From Aselliscus stoliczkanus (Eukaryota > Chordata > Mammalia > Chiroptera > Hipposideridae), in assembly GCA_033961575.1 (NCBI GenBank), contig CM066732.1:67866687-67930686 (forward strand): 64,000 bases of DNA, written 5' to 3'. Positions 45,690 through 58,017 of this stretch are shown here, piece after piece (the first letter of the stretch is position 1; every line of letters begins with the position of its first letter). Under the pieces are notes generated by a model that was given only the letters and a program-made list of their open reading frames with translations, did no database searches and had not been told where the DNA came from. A program made the position numbers and the translations under genes.

Positions 45690-45860
45690 TTATTAATTAT
45701 TCACTATATTTCAGATAATGTGCTGCATGCTTAAATACATTGTGTTATTGTATTATATCAGATGGACTTTAATTATCCATGATTTTATAAATGAGGAACC
45801 TGAAACAAAGGCAAGTTATTATTTGTCTGAAATAATGGAGCTGATAAGTGATGGAATTGG
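45690..45860 (-). mobile_element. MIR SINE fragment
   Basis: Complement of the MIR core: TAATTATCCATGATTTTATA, AATGAGGAACCTGAAACAAAG, TTATTTGTCTGAAATAATGG and AGCTGATAAGTGATGGAATTGG in order. Confidence 0.65.
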
Positions 45861-46189
45861 AAGCCGAACCTCACTTTTTCTGCTTTTTATTAACAGGGAT
45901 GTGCTGCTTTGGGGATCACAGACTCATGAACTTAGGGATATTGTGCTATTATACTTGTGTAGGTCAGTCCAATGCATATCATGTGTTTTATGGGACATTC
46001 TATAGGAGTGTTCTTGTTTGGTTTGTCTTTGGGCTTCAGCATTTTAACTCATTTGTCAATTGCAGTCCACTTCATCCAGTCATGTAGTTATAATGATATC
46101 TGGGAGAATTATTTAATTTAAAGACTTATAAATATACCAAATAGTATACCTATGAGTGAGTACAGTATACAGCATATGGAATATACAAT

Positions 46190-46330
46190 AGTATAAAGCA
46201 CCTACTGTATGCTTGGCATTCTGTTAGACAAAGCTGAATAAGTTATGAATCCTTGCCCAATGAGCTTATAGTCTAATGAGGACTACTAAGATGTACACAG
46301 ATAATTTCTTTATAATGTAGATAACTTCTA
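46190..46330 (-). mobile_element. L2 3' end fragment
   Basis: AAGCACCTACTGTATGCTTGGCATTCTGTTAGAC and CCTTGCCCAATGAGCTTATAGTCTAATG correspond to the complement of the L2 terminus. Short and diverged. Confidence 0.55.
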
Positions 46331-46477
46331 GAGGCATACAATAGACTATATAGCCTATACAGCTTCATGTTTCAGATAGTATCTTTTTGCCCCTGCTGCT
46401 GAGATATGGGTGAAATATGTGGTTAGGATTTCCTGAGGGAAATAGTCACATATTTTGATTTTACATTTTATGATTTT

Positions 46478-46894
46478 TCTTTTTATTTTTAAAGATTTTA
46501 TTGTGGAATTGGGGGAGGGGAATTGGGGAAGGGAACAGACAAATTGCTGTCCTTTTGTTCTTCAGTCTAGTTGCAGAGGACGTTGCTTCACTGGCCCATG
46601 TTGGTATCTTCATTGCACTCTGTCTCCGGCCTCTGGCTGGTCGCTCACCGCGGCTATTGGCAGCTCATGCTGGCTGCCAGCCACTTACGCTGGCTGCCGG
46701 CCACTCACTGTAGCCTATGGCAGCCCACTGCAGCAGGATCTGCAGCCCACACCGTTGCAGGGGCTCACAGCCCAGCTCCAGGTGGAGCTGTGTTAGCTGT
46801 AGAGGGCAGTGTCACTGGCCCTCATATGTGTGATCCGAACCAGGGCCGCTGGCATCCCAAGCCAACTCTTAACCAATGTGCCACTCAGCCGGCC
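46478..46894 (-). mobile_element. Long SINE, minus strand
   Basis: A 14-bp duplication CATTTTATGATTTT (46464-46477 and 46895-46908). Complete head (minus strand GGGCCGGCTGAGTGGCACAT), CAGC-rich body and tail with the repeated GGAATTGGGGGAGGGG block. Confidence 0.87.
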
Positions 46895-46908
46895 CATTTT
46901 ATGATTTT

Positions 46909-47653
46909 CTTGCCTAATCTTATTTGGCATTGGAATGGTTAATACTAATTTCAGAGACTTCTCTTTTTAAGCATTATACAATATTTGGAATCTTTTAAAT
47001 ATGGACTCTTAAATATTAGATCTGTCTCTTAAGAGAATGAGCACAAAATCCTGATTCTATCTCTCCACAGTTCTTCAGGCCCTATCCTTACTGAGGGTTG
47101 GTTGTTCTGTTTGTTTCAGGTTACTGAGAAATTATATCCTGGCATGAGCAGAGACTAAGGCAGAGAATGGTCCTGGGGATCAAGGGGCAGGGAGAATATG
47201 AAATACTTTGATTTTTTCCTGGATTTCATGAGGATAAATGGCAGTGAAACATCCCCATGTTGCCTATGGTTTATTTTAGGTGCTTGGGCAATTTTTTATC
47301 ACAGAGTAATTTAAAGGGATGGAAAATGTAAGGATGGTGACATTGAATGGTTATTTTTGGAACACTGGGTAACTTGCAGCAAGAGACAAACTCAGGTCCC
47401 AAAATATCTAGCTCGGAGAAAAGGAAGTGCGATATGTAACTATATTGCAGGAAATCCCTTCTGCCTTCAGTTGGTGCACTGAGATTGCTGAAAAGAAATT
47501 TCAGAAATTGATGTTTAGGAAGTACATTTTACATCATGTTTTAGCAAATTTCTATGTATGGGATATGGGCATGTGGGTATGTAAATAGAAACAAAAGTTT
47601 CCAGAAATAATATGAACTGAACCGTTACAATCTTCTGTTCACTGTGATATTTA
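46909..47653. other. Intronic or intergenic DNA, no feature recognised
   Basis: Unique-looking. No exon or repeat called. Confidence 0.4.
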
Positions 47654-47742
47654 CTATTCTATTCTATTCTATTCTATTCTATTCTATTCTATTCTATTCT
47701 ATTCTATTCTATTCTATTCTATTCTATTCTATTCTATTCTAT
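47654..47742. repeat. (TATTC)n pentanucleotide microsatellite
   Basis: About 17-18 perfect CTATT/TATTC units with no interruption, so probably young and length-polymorphic. Confidence 0.97.
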
Positions 47743-47818
47743 GTAATAATGTCTTTACAATTATATTTGACCATATTAAGGGAGAGAATTAATTGAAAAT
47801 TTAGAAGAGGTTATGTTT

Positions 47819-48297
47819 CTTTTATATATATATATATTTTTTAATTAGCTTCAGGTGTACAACAAAGTGTAATAGTTATACTTTTTACCCCTCAAAGTGA
47901 CAACCCACTTCCCCCAATTCTCCCCACACACTCCTCCCCCCCAAATCATACTATCTATTACAATTCCTTTGACTCCCTTCCACAGTACACTCCACATCCC
48001 GTGACTATCTATATATTCAATTGCAGTTGGCATGCAATATTATACAACATCAATTTCAGTTGTACAGTGCAGTGATCAAGCCTCTACTCCATCCATGAAG
48101 TGGTCTCCCTAACAAAACATGTGACCATCTGACACCCCACAAAATTTTAACAACATTATATTCCCCGAACTGTCTTTCATATCCCTGTGACAATACTGTA
48201 GTTACCTATTTATGCTGTCTAATCCTTTCCTCTTCTCCCTCATCCCCACCCCCCTCCCAGCTAGCAACCCTGTTTTTCCTTCATATCTATGAGACTG
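47819..48297 (-). mobile_element. 5'-truncated L1 insertion (3' UTR only)
   Basis: A perfect 19-bp duplication TTTAGAAGAGGTTATGTTT (47800-47818 and 48298-48316) encloses only the L1 3' UTR and tail. The sequence is close to the L1-A 3' UTR. Confidence 0.93.
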
Positions 48298-48316
48298 TTT
48301 AGAAGAGGTTATGTTT

Positions 48317-49587
48317 GAAAGACAAGTGTAAGAAGTAGCTCTTTCATTGCCTTTCGTATTCTCTTTCATTGCCTTTCTAATAAATACACTCTTTGTTCTC
48401 TCCTAACTTTCTTTTCTTCCGGCCTTTGTACTCCTATTTATACCACATAACTCTGCATACGACTGGTCACAGCTGACTGGAATATGACTAGATACCTGGC
48501 CCCAAAGAAATCAATCTATAAACCAAGATGTTCTATTCACATACCTGGATTGTTCAGATTCTTCTAGGATCCTGATCTCTATGACTTTACAAGTATATTT
48601 TTGGAGTCGTTTTGAGATTGCTCTTCCTTGTATCCAAGCATGACTTGACATGCAGATATTTCAATTGCTGTCATTAAAGCTGAATTCACTCACAGATGTA
48701 ACATGCTGTCTTGTAGCCTATGCTATAACTTGTTGATTAGTCAATATACTCTGGACTGAGCTGATACTCTTTATAATATTGGCCAACAAGTTTTATCTCC
48801 AGTTAAATTCAGTAAATTCTTATTTATCTAGGTGCTTCATCCCCTCTTCAGACAGTCAAACTAATATTTTCTTGGAATCACATTCTAGTTTTGCTGACTA
48901 AGTCAGTAGTTTCTGTTGGGTTACTGGCAGGTTGTAGCCTCTCTTTCTTCAGATCGTCTTGTCTTTTCTTATTTCATTTCTTTTGGCTTTATTAGATAGA
49001 CCTTGTATTTTCCCTTAGATGGAGGCTTTGATGTTCTGACATATCAGGTGGTTTAACCATGGAGAGGATTCTTACCCTGCCCTTTTTCTCTTCATAAAAC
49101 GTGGTTCTGGGGCTACTCCACTATCCTAAAAGTTCTTTAATATTTGAAACTGACTTATTTTGAGAACAGAATACTATTAAGTACCTCAAGTAACTTTTAA
49201 ACGTTTCAAAAGTCACCTATATTCAACTTAATGTTAATTTTTCAGTTTCTAAGGCCATAGAACTGTATGTACCATATTGGTCTGAAGCCAAATATTTAGA
49301 CACACTACAAAAGAATCCCATTATGAATCTCTCACTCAATTAGTTGTTTTCAAAGGGCACGGGAGAACAGAAATTTCATCTTCTTTGTGAAAAGGGCAGA
49401 TAAGAGTTTTATCAAGTGGTTTTTGAAAGAGAATTTTGGATAAATTTTTCCAGTGAGTTTTACAGTGAATACATTTTCTGTATTAAAAATCCTGAAATGT
49501 AGTTCCATTTCCATCCTTATTTAAAAATAAATAGAGTTGATTAAGTATACTAATTAGTTTTTTGGAAAACGTCTTTCTGTCTATCCG
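48317..49587. other. Intronic or intergenic DNA, no feature recognised
   Basis: Nothing assignable to a repeat family, RNA or coding exon with confidence. Confidence 0.4.
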
Positions 49588-49745
49588 AGATGTGATCAAA
49601 AAATACGGTGAATGTTTAAATTAAAAATTTTTATTACAGTAAAAGACACATTGCCATTAATCCCCCTCAGAATACTCCCCTCATTTCAAACACACTTATC
49701 CAATCATTCTTGCCACTTTCTGAGGCAGTTCTGGAAGTCCTGAGA
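49588..49745 (-). mobile_element. Mariner-like element, terminal fragment
   Basis: The + strand left end GTGATCAAAAAATACGGTGAA is a plausible mariner terminal repeat. On the minus strand the sequence translates, with stops, as the C-terminal end of a mariner transposase (CLRKWQE, then LDKCV, then a degraded YFEG-like block). Only the transposase end remains. Confidence 0.6.
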
Positions 49746-51140
49746 TCATACCTCATACTTCTATAGAAGTATTAGAACTATTATTATTCTAGGGAGAGGA
49801 AATATAATTTTGTTGAACATTTTTTTGGAAAATTACATTAGTGTACTGTTTTTATTAATGTACTAATATTAATGTAACATTTTGTACTCAAAAATTGTTC
49901 TCTTTCCCCCAACCTTCCCCATTCCATATGATTAAGCATAGTGTGAATTTCTAAAAAGTCCCAATCATATTTTCATTCTACTGGTGAGAGAGATTTATAC
50001 TTGCTTTCATGTTTCATCTTTGAGATATTTTAAAGTCAAGGGAGAATTTTGTTTCCAGGTGATCTAGAGCTAGCATCTGAAACTTTTCTGATGAATTTTT
50101 TTCTAACTTATTGGGGAGTGAACTTGTAACTAGGAGACTCGGGCCTATGCATTCTGTATAATGAGATTATGGGTAACTTTCACTTTCTTTTTCTTACACT
50201 TCCTGTATCATCTTACTTTTAAATAATAAATATATATATCAGTTTTACAATAAAAGAAAATACTGAAACAATTTTCAGCCTAGCTCTTTTCCTTGGAAGA
50301 TTAGTGATAGCTGTTAGAGGCAGTGATAGGGACATTGTTTTTTCATCTTTGCTTTGTGCACTTTGACTTTGAAACTGGAAAAAAAGTATCACATTTTCTA
50401 CTTCCTCCCATCCACATAAACATTTCATGAAAAAAATATTAAATTGGTTGTTGGAAGAATTTTTATTTTGCCTATGCGTGCTTATAAAAAAATCTCTAAG
50501 AATACAAAAATTAAGAATGTAAACCAACCCCTGCCTGCAATAAAATTCAAGAGTTTAGAATATAATTGTGAAATTTCTCCTGCAAATTTCAAGTCCTCAA
50601 TATTATTAAGATGGTACAAGGAATTTTCCTATCAATAGATTTTTTAAAATCCTACATTACAAATGCCTGTAGGATTGGGTAATATTTTACCCACATTGAA
50701 CTTTTGCAATTTATTCTATAAGACTCTTTGGAGTTTATTTCTATTTCCCTTTATTCTGGTAAGAGCACTTTGGTTTCTCTAAGGACCTATCCATTCCTCA
50801 TTTTGTGCAGTCTTTGTGGAACGGCCAAAGTGTCTCCTCCCACTCTCCTGGAAAACGAATAGTCATTCTACTTAAGATAAGCCAATCAGAGTCTCTCTCC
50901 TAGGAATTTAAGTATTAAGTCATAAGACTTTAGGGCAGAAAATATTTGGAGATGATTACGGGGAACAAGGTAAGAAAGTGTCATTAGATTTTCTACTGTG
51001 ATTCTCAGCATTGCTGTGGTTTTTATTTGTAAAAAGCTTGATGTTTAAAATTTTCTTGTGATTACGTGAGCAGTTTTTTCCTTATTCCTCATTCATTTTT
51101 TAATTTAAAAAAACAATTTTGTATGAATTATTCAAGGCTG
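49746..51140. other. Intronic or intergenic DNA, no feature recognised
   Basis: Contains an ACAAG|GTAAGA donor-like sequence at about 50969, but no acceptor that gives a credible exon. Confidence 0.35.
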
Positions 51141-51780
51141 GAATTTTTTTATTTTGTTTTAAAATTTTTCAATTACAGTTGACATTCAATACTATATTAG
51201 TTAACGATATACAGCGTAGTTGTTAAACATTTATATAACTTACAAAGTGATACCCCAATAAGTTAAGTACCCCTTACATAGTTATTACATACATAGTTAT
51301 TACAATATTATCAACTATATACTCTTTGCCATACTTTACATCTCCGTGACTATTCTGTTAGTAACTGCCGAATTGTACTTCTTAATCCCTTCAATGCTTT
51401 CACCAGCCCTCACAACCTCCAGCCACCTGGCAACCATCAATTTGTTCTCTGTAGCTATGAGTTTGTTTCTGTTTTGTTTGTTCATTTATTTCGTTTTTTA
51501 GATTCCACATATAAGTGAAATTATATGGTATTTGTCTTTCTCTGTCTGACTTATTTCTTTTAGCATAATACCTCTAGGTCCATCCACATTGTCACGAAAT
51601 GTAAGATTTCACTCTTTTTTGTGACCGAGTAATGTTCCATTGTATATATGTATTACATCTTTGTCCAATTGTCTATTGATGAATACTTAGGTTGCTTCCA
51701 TATCTTAACTATTGTAAATAATGCTGCAATGTACATTGCAGGGACGTATATATCTTTTCAAATTAGTGTTTCGAATTTTT
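51141..51780 (-). mobile_element. Old L1 3' end, minus strand
   Basis: L1 3' UTR and ORF2 terminal sequence in complement: ACAGTTGACATTCAATACTAT, CACATATAAGTGAAATTATATGG, GTCCATCCACATTGTCACG and TTGTAAATAATGCTGCAATG. More diverged than L1-A/B and similar to the L1 at 39699-41870. Confidence 0.82.
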
Positions 51781-51824
51781 TTAATTGACCTTTTTATTTG
51801 AAAATAAAACAGGGATACAGAAAG

Positions 51825-51827
<3 letters not shown>

Positions 51828-51859
<32 letters not shown>

Positions 51860-51860
51860 C
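51828..51860. repeat. (CA)n microsatellite
   Basis: ACAC run with one AACA interruption, immediately beyond the old L1. Confidence 0.9.
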
Positions 51861-52089
51861 AAATGCTAAATAAACTATTCTAAACACTCTTATAATCACC
51901 ATACAATGGAAGAAACAGAACTTTGATTGAAGAAAGGAATAGAACTGCCACCTCAGAAATTCTCTTTGCCACCATGTGCCCCATCTCAAACTCAGTCCTT
52001 TGCTACACAGCATAAACACTATCTTGACATTTAATCTGATCACTTTATTGGATTTCTTTACAGTTTATCACCCAAGTATAGATCCCTAG

Positions 52090-52450
52090 TTTAGCATTGT
52101 CTGTTTAGAAGTTTTTCATATGTCTTTTAAGTCTCTTTTGATTAGTATATTTATTTCCATTCTTTATAATATCATTATGTTTGAAATAAATTTCTTATAG
52201 ACAACACACATTGGGTCATGTTTCTTTAATCTGCTCTGCCAATTTCTTTTAATTGGTGTTTTTGGTTCTCTATTATCTTTTCCCTGTCTTCCAGTGGGTT
52301 AAACATTTTTTAGAATTCCATTTTGATTTATCTATAATATTTCTGAGTGTGTCTCTTTATATAGATCTTTCAGTCTTTGCTTTAGGTATTACATTATACA
52401 TACATAACATCATAATCTACTGATTTTATACAACGTGAATGTAGGATCAT
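52090..52450 (-). mobile_element. Old L1 fragment (ORF2 5' region)
   Basis: Complement-strand phrases TTGAAATAAATTTCTTATAGACA, GGGTCATGTTTCTTTAATCTG and TGCCAATTTCTTTTAATTGG correspond to the endonuclease N-terminal region at 5560-5710 of L1-A. It may be part of the same old insertion as 51141-51780 after an internal rearrangement. Confidence 0.65.
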
Positions 52451-55400
52451 ATACAAAACTGTGAGATGCCTAATTGAAATAAGATTTTATTTTTAATGCT
52501 ATAGTGAAGAAATGCAGTAATCCTATTCAAAGTTTATGGTTAATCATAGTTTGTACAATTGATTTCAATCTGATGCTAATTTTTGTTTTGTAACTGAATG
52601 ATGAGACTACTTGTTCTGTATAAAAAGTGCAGAATTAAACCCTGAAAAGAGAAAAATAATAGAATTATAGAATAGCACAGGTATACATAATATTAAGTGA
52701 AACTGGATTTTTTAAAAAATAAATCACTTTTTAAAAAGGGAAAAAACAATGCTAAGTTATAAGAACAGAATAGGTTTATATTCTTTCTTGAAAACTAAAA
52801 TAATTATTTATTTGACATTCAGAAAACCCATGTTTATTTGAAGACCTTGGCTAATACATGTAACTTTTTGAATTATATGAAATTAAATGAACAAAACTTC
52901 TGGAATGGAACCATTAGAAAAGTTCCTAAGCAACTGATATTTTCATATTCATTTGGTTTTAAAGTTTGGTATAATCATTAGCTACTGTTTTTATAGGAGT
53001 GTTGCCAAATCTTATCAATCCAAGTTTGAACTGTCTTACATATTCTGATAAAATGAAATTTATGATTTATGTATTAAATTTTGAGTATTTGGAATTTAAT
53101 TAAATTACCCTGCAACAAAAATGGTTAAAAAGAAAATGGAATAGAATGAGTCAGAGAGACTACTTGGTATCTAACAAATTGGAAATGAGTGCAATTGCTT
53201 CTCAGAATTAAGGAATATAGAAAATGGGCATCTGATTTTCACTGGACTTGGACTAATGCCTTAAGTCTATTTCCTGATCCTACAGACCAGAATAGCTTTT
53301 GGCTCTCTCTTGAGCCTTCTAACTTCTAATTGTCTTTCTGCCTGAGGACACTCTGACTTGGCAATGCAGCCAATTTAAAGTTGACTGGTTCTCCCAAGTG
53401 TCCATTAAAGGTACTCCTGTTGAATCCTAAATCCTTTGTGTTCAGTGTGGTCTCCTAGACTGCTTTTTTAAATATCATATTCTCTGCATTTTGCCTCATT
53501 TGCACACCGTATTGACACATAGGCCTCTGGTACATTGTCAGTTTTCCTCTGCGGGACAAAATATATTGACTAAGAAATGTCTTTTTCTATTGAGAGTGCT
53601 CCTGTTGCTCAACATCTGTTCTGAGTTGAAACTGAGAGTATAATTATTTATGTGCAAAGTTTTTGGCTTGAGGTGTCTTGTTGCTATAACCGTCTCACAG
53701 ATCAAAGGGGCAAGAGTAGTAGCAAATCCCTGATTCTTGCTGCCCCGGAGGGGTATCCAGCTAAGCAGCATTGATCATGAGTCCAGTTCTCCCCTCTGCC
53801 TCTATTATGATTCATTCTATGTGACTCTTCGAAATATATTCATGGATATTTATTCTTTCCTAAGTTTTAGGAAAGCCTAATTTTTATATGTTGTTTAATT
53901 GCTTACTTCCAAAGTTAAGTTAATTTGTTTTTCTCATTTTAAGACCTTCAAATAGATTTTCCTTTCTTATTTGAAACATCTTTCAACTAAGATAAATGAG
54001 CCAAAAGAACAGCACTCACTGATGTGCCTTCTCTTCTTGCAGGTTGATAAAAGCCTTTCTTTTTGGAATAGAATGTTCAAGATCTAGTCTGGCAGGAAGT
54101 CAGTCTCTGCAATGTGTTCTCTGCTGGAAGCATTGATCTTCATTCTTTTTCTCTTTTCAGTCCTTTTTTCTTGATAGTCGTCTAGGGACCATATTTCCTG
54201 GTTTTGGCTGACAAAGCTCCCTATGTAAAATCTTCTTTCTCCACCTGAGCTCTGCATCATCACAGATGTGCAGCTGAGAAGCTCTCTCTGGAAAATACCT
54301 TTGTAGTTCTCCTCCACTTATTCACAGTTCACGTTATTTGTTTGACTCTGTAACTCTCTATGGTGCTGGGAAAGTTTTTAAACTTAGAAATGGGAAATAT
54401 TACGAAGAAAATGGATATAACATTACCTAGTCCATACTTTCCATTGTTTCAACTCATCGTATCAGCGGATTGTAGAAACACTGGTTGTATTGAACTATAA
54501 ATGCTAAAATGAAGTTTCAAAGTAATTAATGTCATTTTGGTATACGTATTTTAAAGTTTGACTATAATACCAGCTATTAACTTGGAGAGACAAAATGAGG
54601 ATTGTGAAGTTTGGATTGACTTAATGAACCAGAAAATATCATTACTCCACTGCGGTATTTTAATGATTATAAATAACATATTAGCTAAATAGTTAGGTTA
54701 TGAGTTAATAATTTGAAATGTGCTCAACATAGCTTGATTACAAAAGAGGACATATTATTCACCAATTTCACAAATTCAATAGAATTACCAGTAAATAAGA
54801 TTTTCAATATAGTGAAAAAGATCAAGATGTCAAAATAACTTAAAAAGGAATAACTATACCAACTCCTAAGCAATACTGAGTACTTTTAGGACATAGTAAC
54901 TACTTAAATAAAAGTCAATTTCTTAATATTATTTGCATACAATGTTAGTTTTATATTTGAAAACCAGTCAATGCTCTGTAAAAACTATATATTTTTAGTG
55001 TTTATAGAGGAAACACTATTTCTTTTGATTTATAACATAAAATCCCTTATATTTTTAGTTAAATACTCTTAATAAGTCTATAGGCCTTGACAGAAATGTA
55101 TACAGACAATTTATTTTTCATGAATTGAGACATTTGGCAATTTAAAAAGCTATTATATTTTCTATCTTTCATTCCTGCTCATGCTTAGAAATAAACATTG
55201 GATGTAAATATTTGTTGCAAAGCTAATTCTATGGTATTGTTCATATTGTATGGTGTTAGATATTCTTCATTTGCTCCTCCAAATGACTCTTCTCCCATCT
55301 TCACCCTGCTCTGTGTTCTTGCCCTCTCATTATCCTTGATTTGACCAATGGGAGGTATTGGCAGGAGGTCAGAAGGCAGGGTCATTTCTTCTCTTCTCTG

Positions 55401-55617
55401 CTTTCTGGGTCGTAGATTGTCAGTGACTGCTTCCCTCTGTGTAAGGCCACACCTCCTATAGCTACAGCTTTTCTCTGGATTGTGGTAATTTCGCCTTCCC
55501 TTCCTTTTTCAGATTTAGGGATGGTAATGATCTCCTCCCCTTCTTTCTCCAAACAGGGTGTTTCTCCATGCATTGATAGTTTTTCTTACCTCTTACTAAA
55601 TCTTTGTAAATAGTTTC
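52451..55617. other. Intronic or intergenic DNA, no feature recognised
   Basis: A long unique-looking stretch. An acceptor-like TTCTCTTCTTGCAG at 54043 would give an immediate stop in the phase needed after the 43978 exon. Nothing else called. Confidence 0.4.
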
Positions 55618-56057
55618 TGTATTAGTTTCCTAGGGCTGACATAACAAATTAAGACAGACATGGTAGCTTAAAACAACAGAAATTCACTCACAGTTTTGAA
55701 GGTTAGAGGTCCAAAAAGAAAGAGTCAGTAGGGTTGGTCTCTTACGGAGGATAGCAGGAAGGATCTATTCCATGCCTCAATCTTAGCTTCTGTTGGCTGT
55801 CAGAAATCCTTAGTGCTCCTTGGCTTGGATGCCTCACTCCAATCACTGCCTTGCTCTTACATGGCCTTCTCTGTGTCTCTCTGTGTCTTCTTCTTTTCTG
55901 TCTCTTTTAAGAATATCTATCTTTGAATTTAAAACCAACCTTAACCTAGGATGACCTTGAGATCTTTGCCTTGATTACATCTGCAAAGACCCTTGTTACA
56001 AATAAGGTCACATTCTGAGGTGGAAATGTTTTTGGAGGCCACTACTCAATCCACTAC
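55618..56057 (+). mobile_element. ERVL-type LTR (MLT2-like)
   Basis: Starts TGTATTAGTTTCCTAGGGCTG and contains AGCTTAAAACAACAGAAATT, TACATGGCCTTCTCTGTGTC, GATTACATCTGCAAAGACCC and AAGGTCACATTCTGAGGTGG, ending CAATCCACTAC. Collinear with the widespread mammalian LTR family also seen at 12943. It is a solo LTR; no coding region is next to it. Confidence 0.75.
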
Positions 56058-57137
56058 TGTCTTTTCATTAAATTTTCCCCCATTTAATCCTGTTAGACTT
56101 TTGACTAATTGAGTTACTGGATTTAATATATAGAAATAAAAAGAAAACCTGGAAAATTGTAATGAGCTATTTAATGAAAAAAGATATTAAAAATAAACCA
56201 ATAGCATGTTAAGACTCATGGTACAATAGAAACTAGAAATATATTATCTAAAAGGAACACTAGCAGAGTACATTTCTACTGTCTTCCAGGAAGAGTTTTC
56301 TTTAAATTCCCTTCAAGAAAATATATTTCTAGTTATCTTTGGAAATTTTATTTTAGAGAAATAAGATTATTTGATTGATTTGAAGTTTACTACTAGAGAA
56401 AGTTAATTAAAAAATAAACAAAAACCCCTCTGATAAAATGGTTTAGTTTTACTCTGTATTCTGGCATATGTGAACTGTTGGGTCTCACATTCCTAAGAAG
56501 TCTGAGATTGTTAAACAGCAGACCCTCTTCCTCCATGATTTTAGCAGCTCAAAAATGTTTAATTGCACAATATATCAATATAATTCTCTAGTAGAGGAAA
56601 TCCAGGAACATAAAAACCTTAATTAGGAAGATATTTTTTCCCCATAGTGGCAGAACATACCCGCAGAACACAAAAGAACCAGACATAAGAGCAGAGAGTA
56701 AAGCTGAAGCCCTGAACAACCTAGGGCATGGGGAAGGGAGGCCAACAGCTTTCCACAGAGCACACAGAAGTAGAAAACCTATGTAGGATACTCAGAAGAG
56801 GAAGTACAATGACAGGACCACAGAATCTGGACCCTACTAGAATTAAGACTATCCTTGTAGTCACAGTGGCTTAAGCATTTTCATCTGTTTATATTAAAAA
56901 TTTCCCTCCTCAGAATGTGTTGTAATTAAAGAGTTTGTGCTTATTAACTTTAGAGAAAAATGTGTAATGTCTTATTCCAGAGAAGTCAGTCATTGTGGGT
57001 GAATCCTTTGTAATTTTTAAAATCTCATCAACTACAGTACCGCTTTCCTAAAAATAAATATTGAATACATTTTCCCATCCTTATAATTATATTCTGGTGA
57101 GCCAAAGACAACTAAAACTATATAAGATCCATCTCTT
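56058..57137. other. Intronic or intergenic DNA, no feature recognised
   Basis: Nothing assignable. A purine-rich patch at 56640-56860 has no recognised identity. Confidence 0.4.
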
Positions 57138-57318
57138 GGGCAGCCGGTTACTTCAGGTGATTGGAGCGCAGGTTCATAACACCAAGGTTGCCGGTTTGTT
57201 TCTCACATGGGCCAAGGAGCTGCGCTCTCCACAACTAGATTGAAAACAACTACCTGACTTGGAGCTGATGGGTCCTGGAAAAACACACTGTTCTCCAAAA
57301 AAACTTCTAAAAACAAAA
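57138..57318 (+). mobile_element. Ves-like bat SINE
   Basis: A tRNA-derived head (GGGCAGCCGGTTACTTCAGG, B box GGTTTGTTTCTC degraded from GGTTCGATTCC) is followed by CACATGGGCCA(A/G), CCACAACTAGATTGAAAACAAC and GGTCCTGGAAAAACACACTG. This is the Ves-type SINE known from bats, and it is the main support for a chiropteran source. Its tail block CAACTAGATTGAA also occurs in the long SINEs (CAACTAGACTGAAGAAC). Confidence 0.8.
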
Positions 57319-57531
57319 TCTGTCTCTTTCAGAATGTTGCTTTAATAAACTATTTTATAAAAACTCTGGATGTGCTAGATGGTGTGTGAAAGACAAGGTC
57401 CTATTTTTGTTATTCAGTTTACTACACTAGAATGTTTAAATGAGTGAAAGTAATCTTTCTTTGCTTTGTCATTGTCCTTTGAAGAACCTATTTGAAAATA
57501 ACATTTTCCTTATTATAAAAATGCAAATCTT

Positions 57532-57590
57532 GCCAGTGGCCCCAGTTCGGGCCCCACATATGAGGGCCAGTGACACTGCCCTCAAAAAAA
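57532..57590 (+). mobile_element. Short SINE, 5'-truncated
   Basis: A perfect 15-bp duplication AAAAATGCAAATCTT (57517-57531 and 57591-57605) encloses only the 3' part from GCCAGTGGCCCCAGTTCGGG to the A-tail. About 40 bp with the A box are missing, so it has no complete pol III promoter. Confidence 0.88.
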
Positions 57591-57605
57591 AAAAATGCAA
57601 ATCTT

Positions 57606-58017
57606 TTCATACTTCTAAATAAATGTTTTATTTACGTTGAATGATCTAATAAGATTAAAAAGTCTTTCTTCTTCCATGGCAATTTGTGAATCTGTATATA
57701 TTTTCATCCAAATAAAAGAAAATGAAATAACAATTCATAAGGTAAAAATGTCTTGATGAGTAACAGAGCTAAACATGGCATGAAATAAATTACTTAATAA
57801 ACAGTTCACAGCTGTGATTTGTTTATTACATTATAGTTGACTCATGCTACTTGTTCACATTAATGGCCTAGAATAAACCATTTTTATCACTGAAACTTTC
57901 AGATTTGAAAAGAATGATGTAGTTTACAACAGATTTAACTACAGCTGTCAACTATATACTATCTGTTTACTTTCAGATTGTAGCTTAAACATGTTTTAAA
58001 AATCTTAATATGTTATA
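57606..58017. other. Intronic or intergenic DNA, no feature recognised
   Basis: AT-rich. Nothing assignable. Confidence 0.4.

Noticed and set aside
47654..47742. CRISPR-like or satellite array
   Set aside because: The unit is a simple pentanucleotide without spacers; it is a microsatellite in a eukaryotic genome.
50913..50969. Exon-like segment between CTCTCTCCTAG and ACAAG|GTAAGA
   Set aside because: In the phase required after the 43978 exon it stops at once. The alternative acceptor CTTTAG lacks a pyrimidine tract.
54043..54120. Strong acceptor-like TTCTCTTCTTGCAG
   Set aside because: The following sequence gives a stop (TGA) immediately in the required phase, and no donor follows at a suitable distance.
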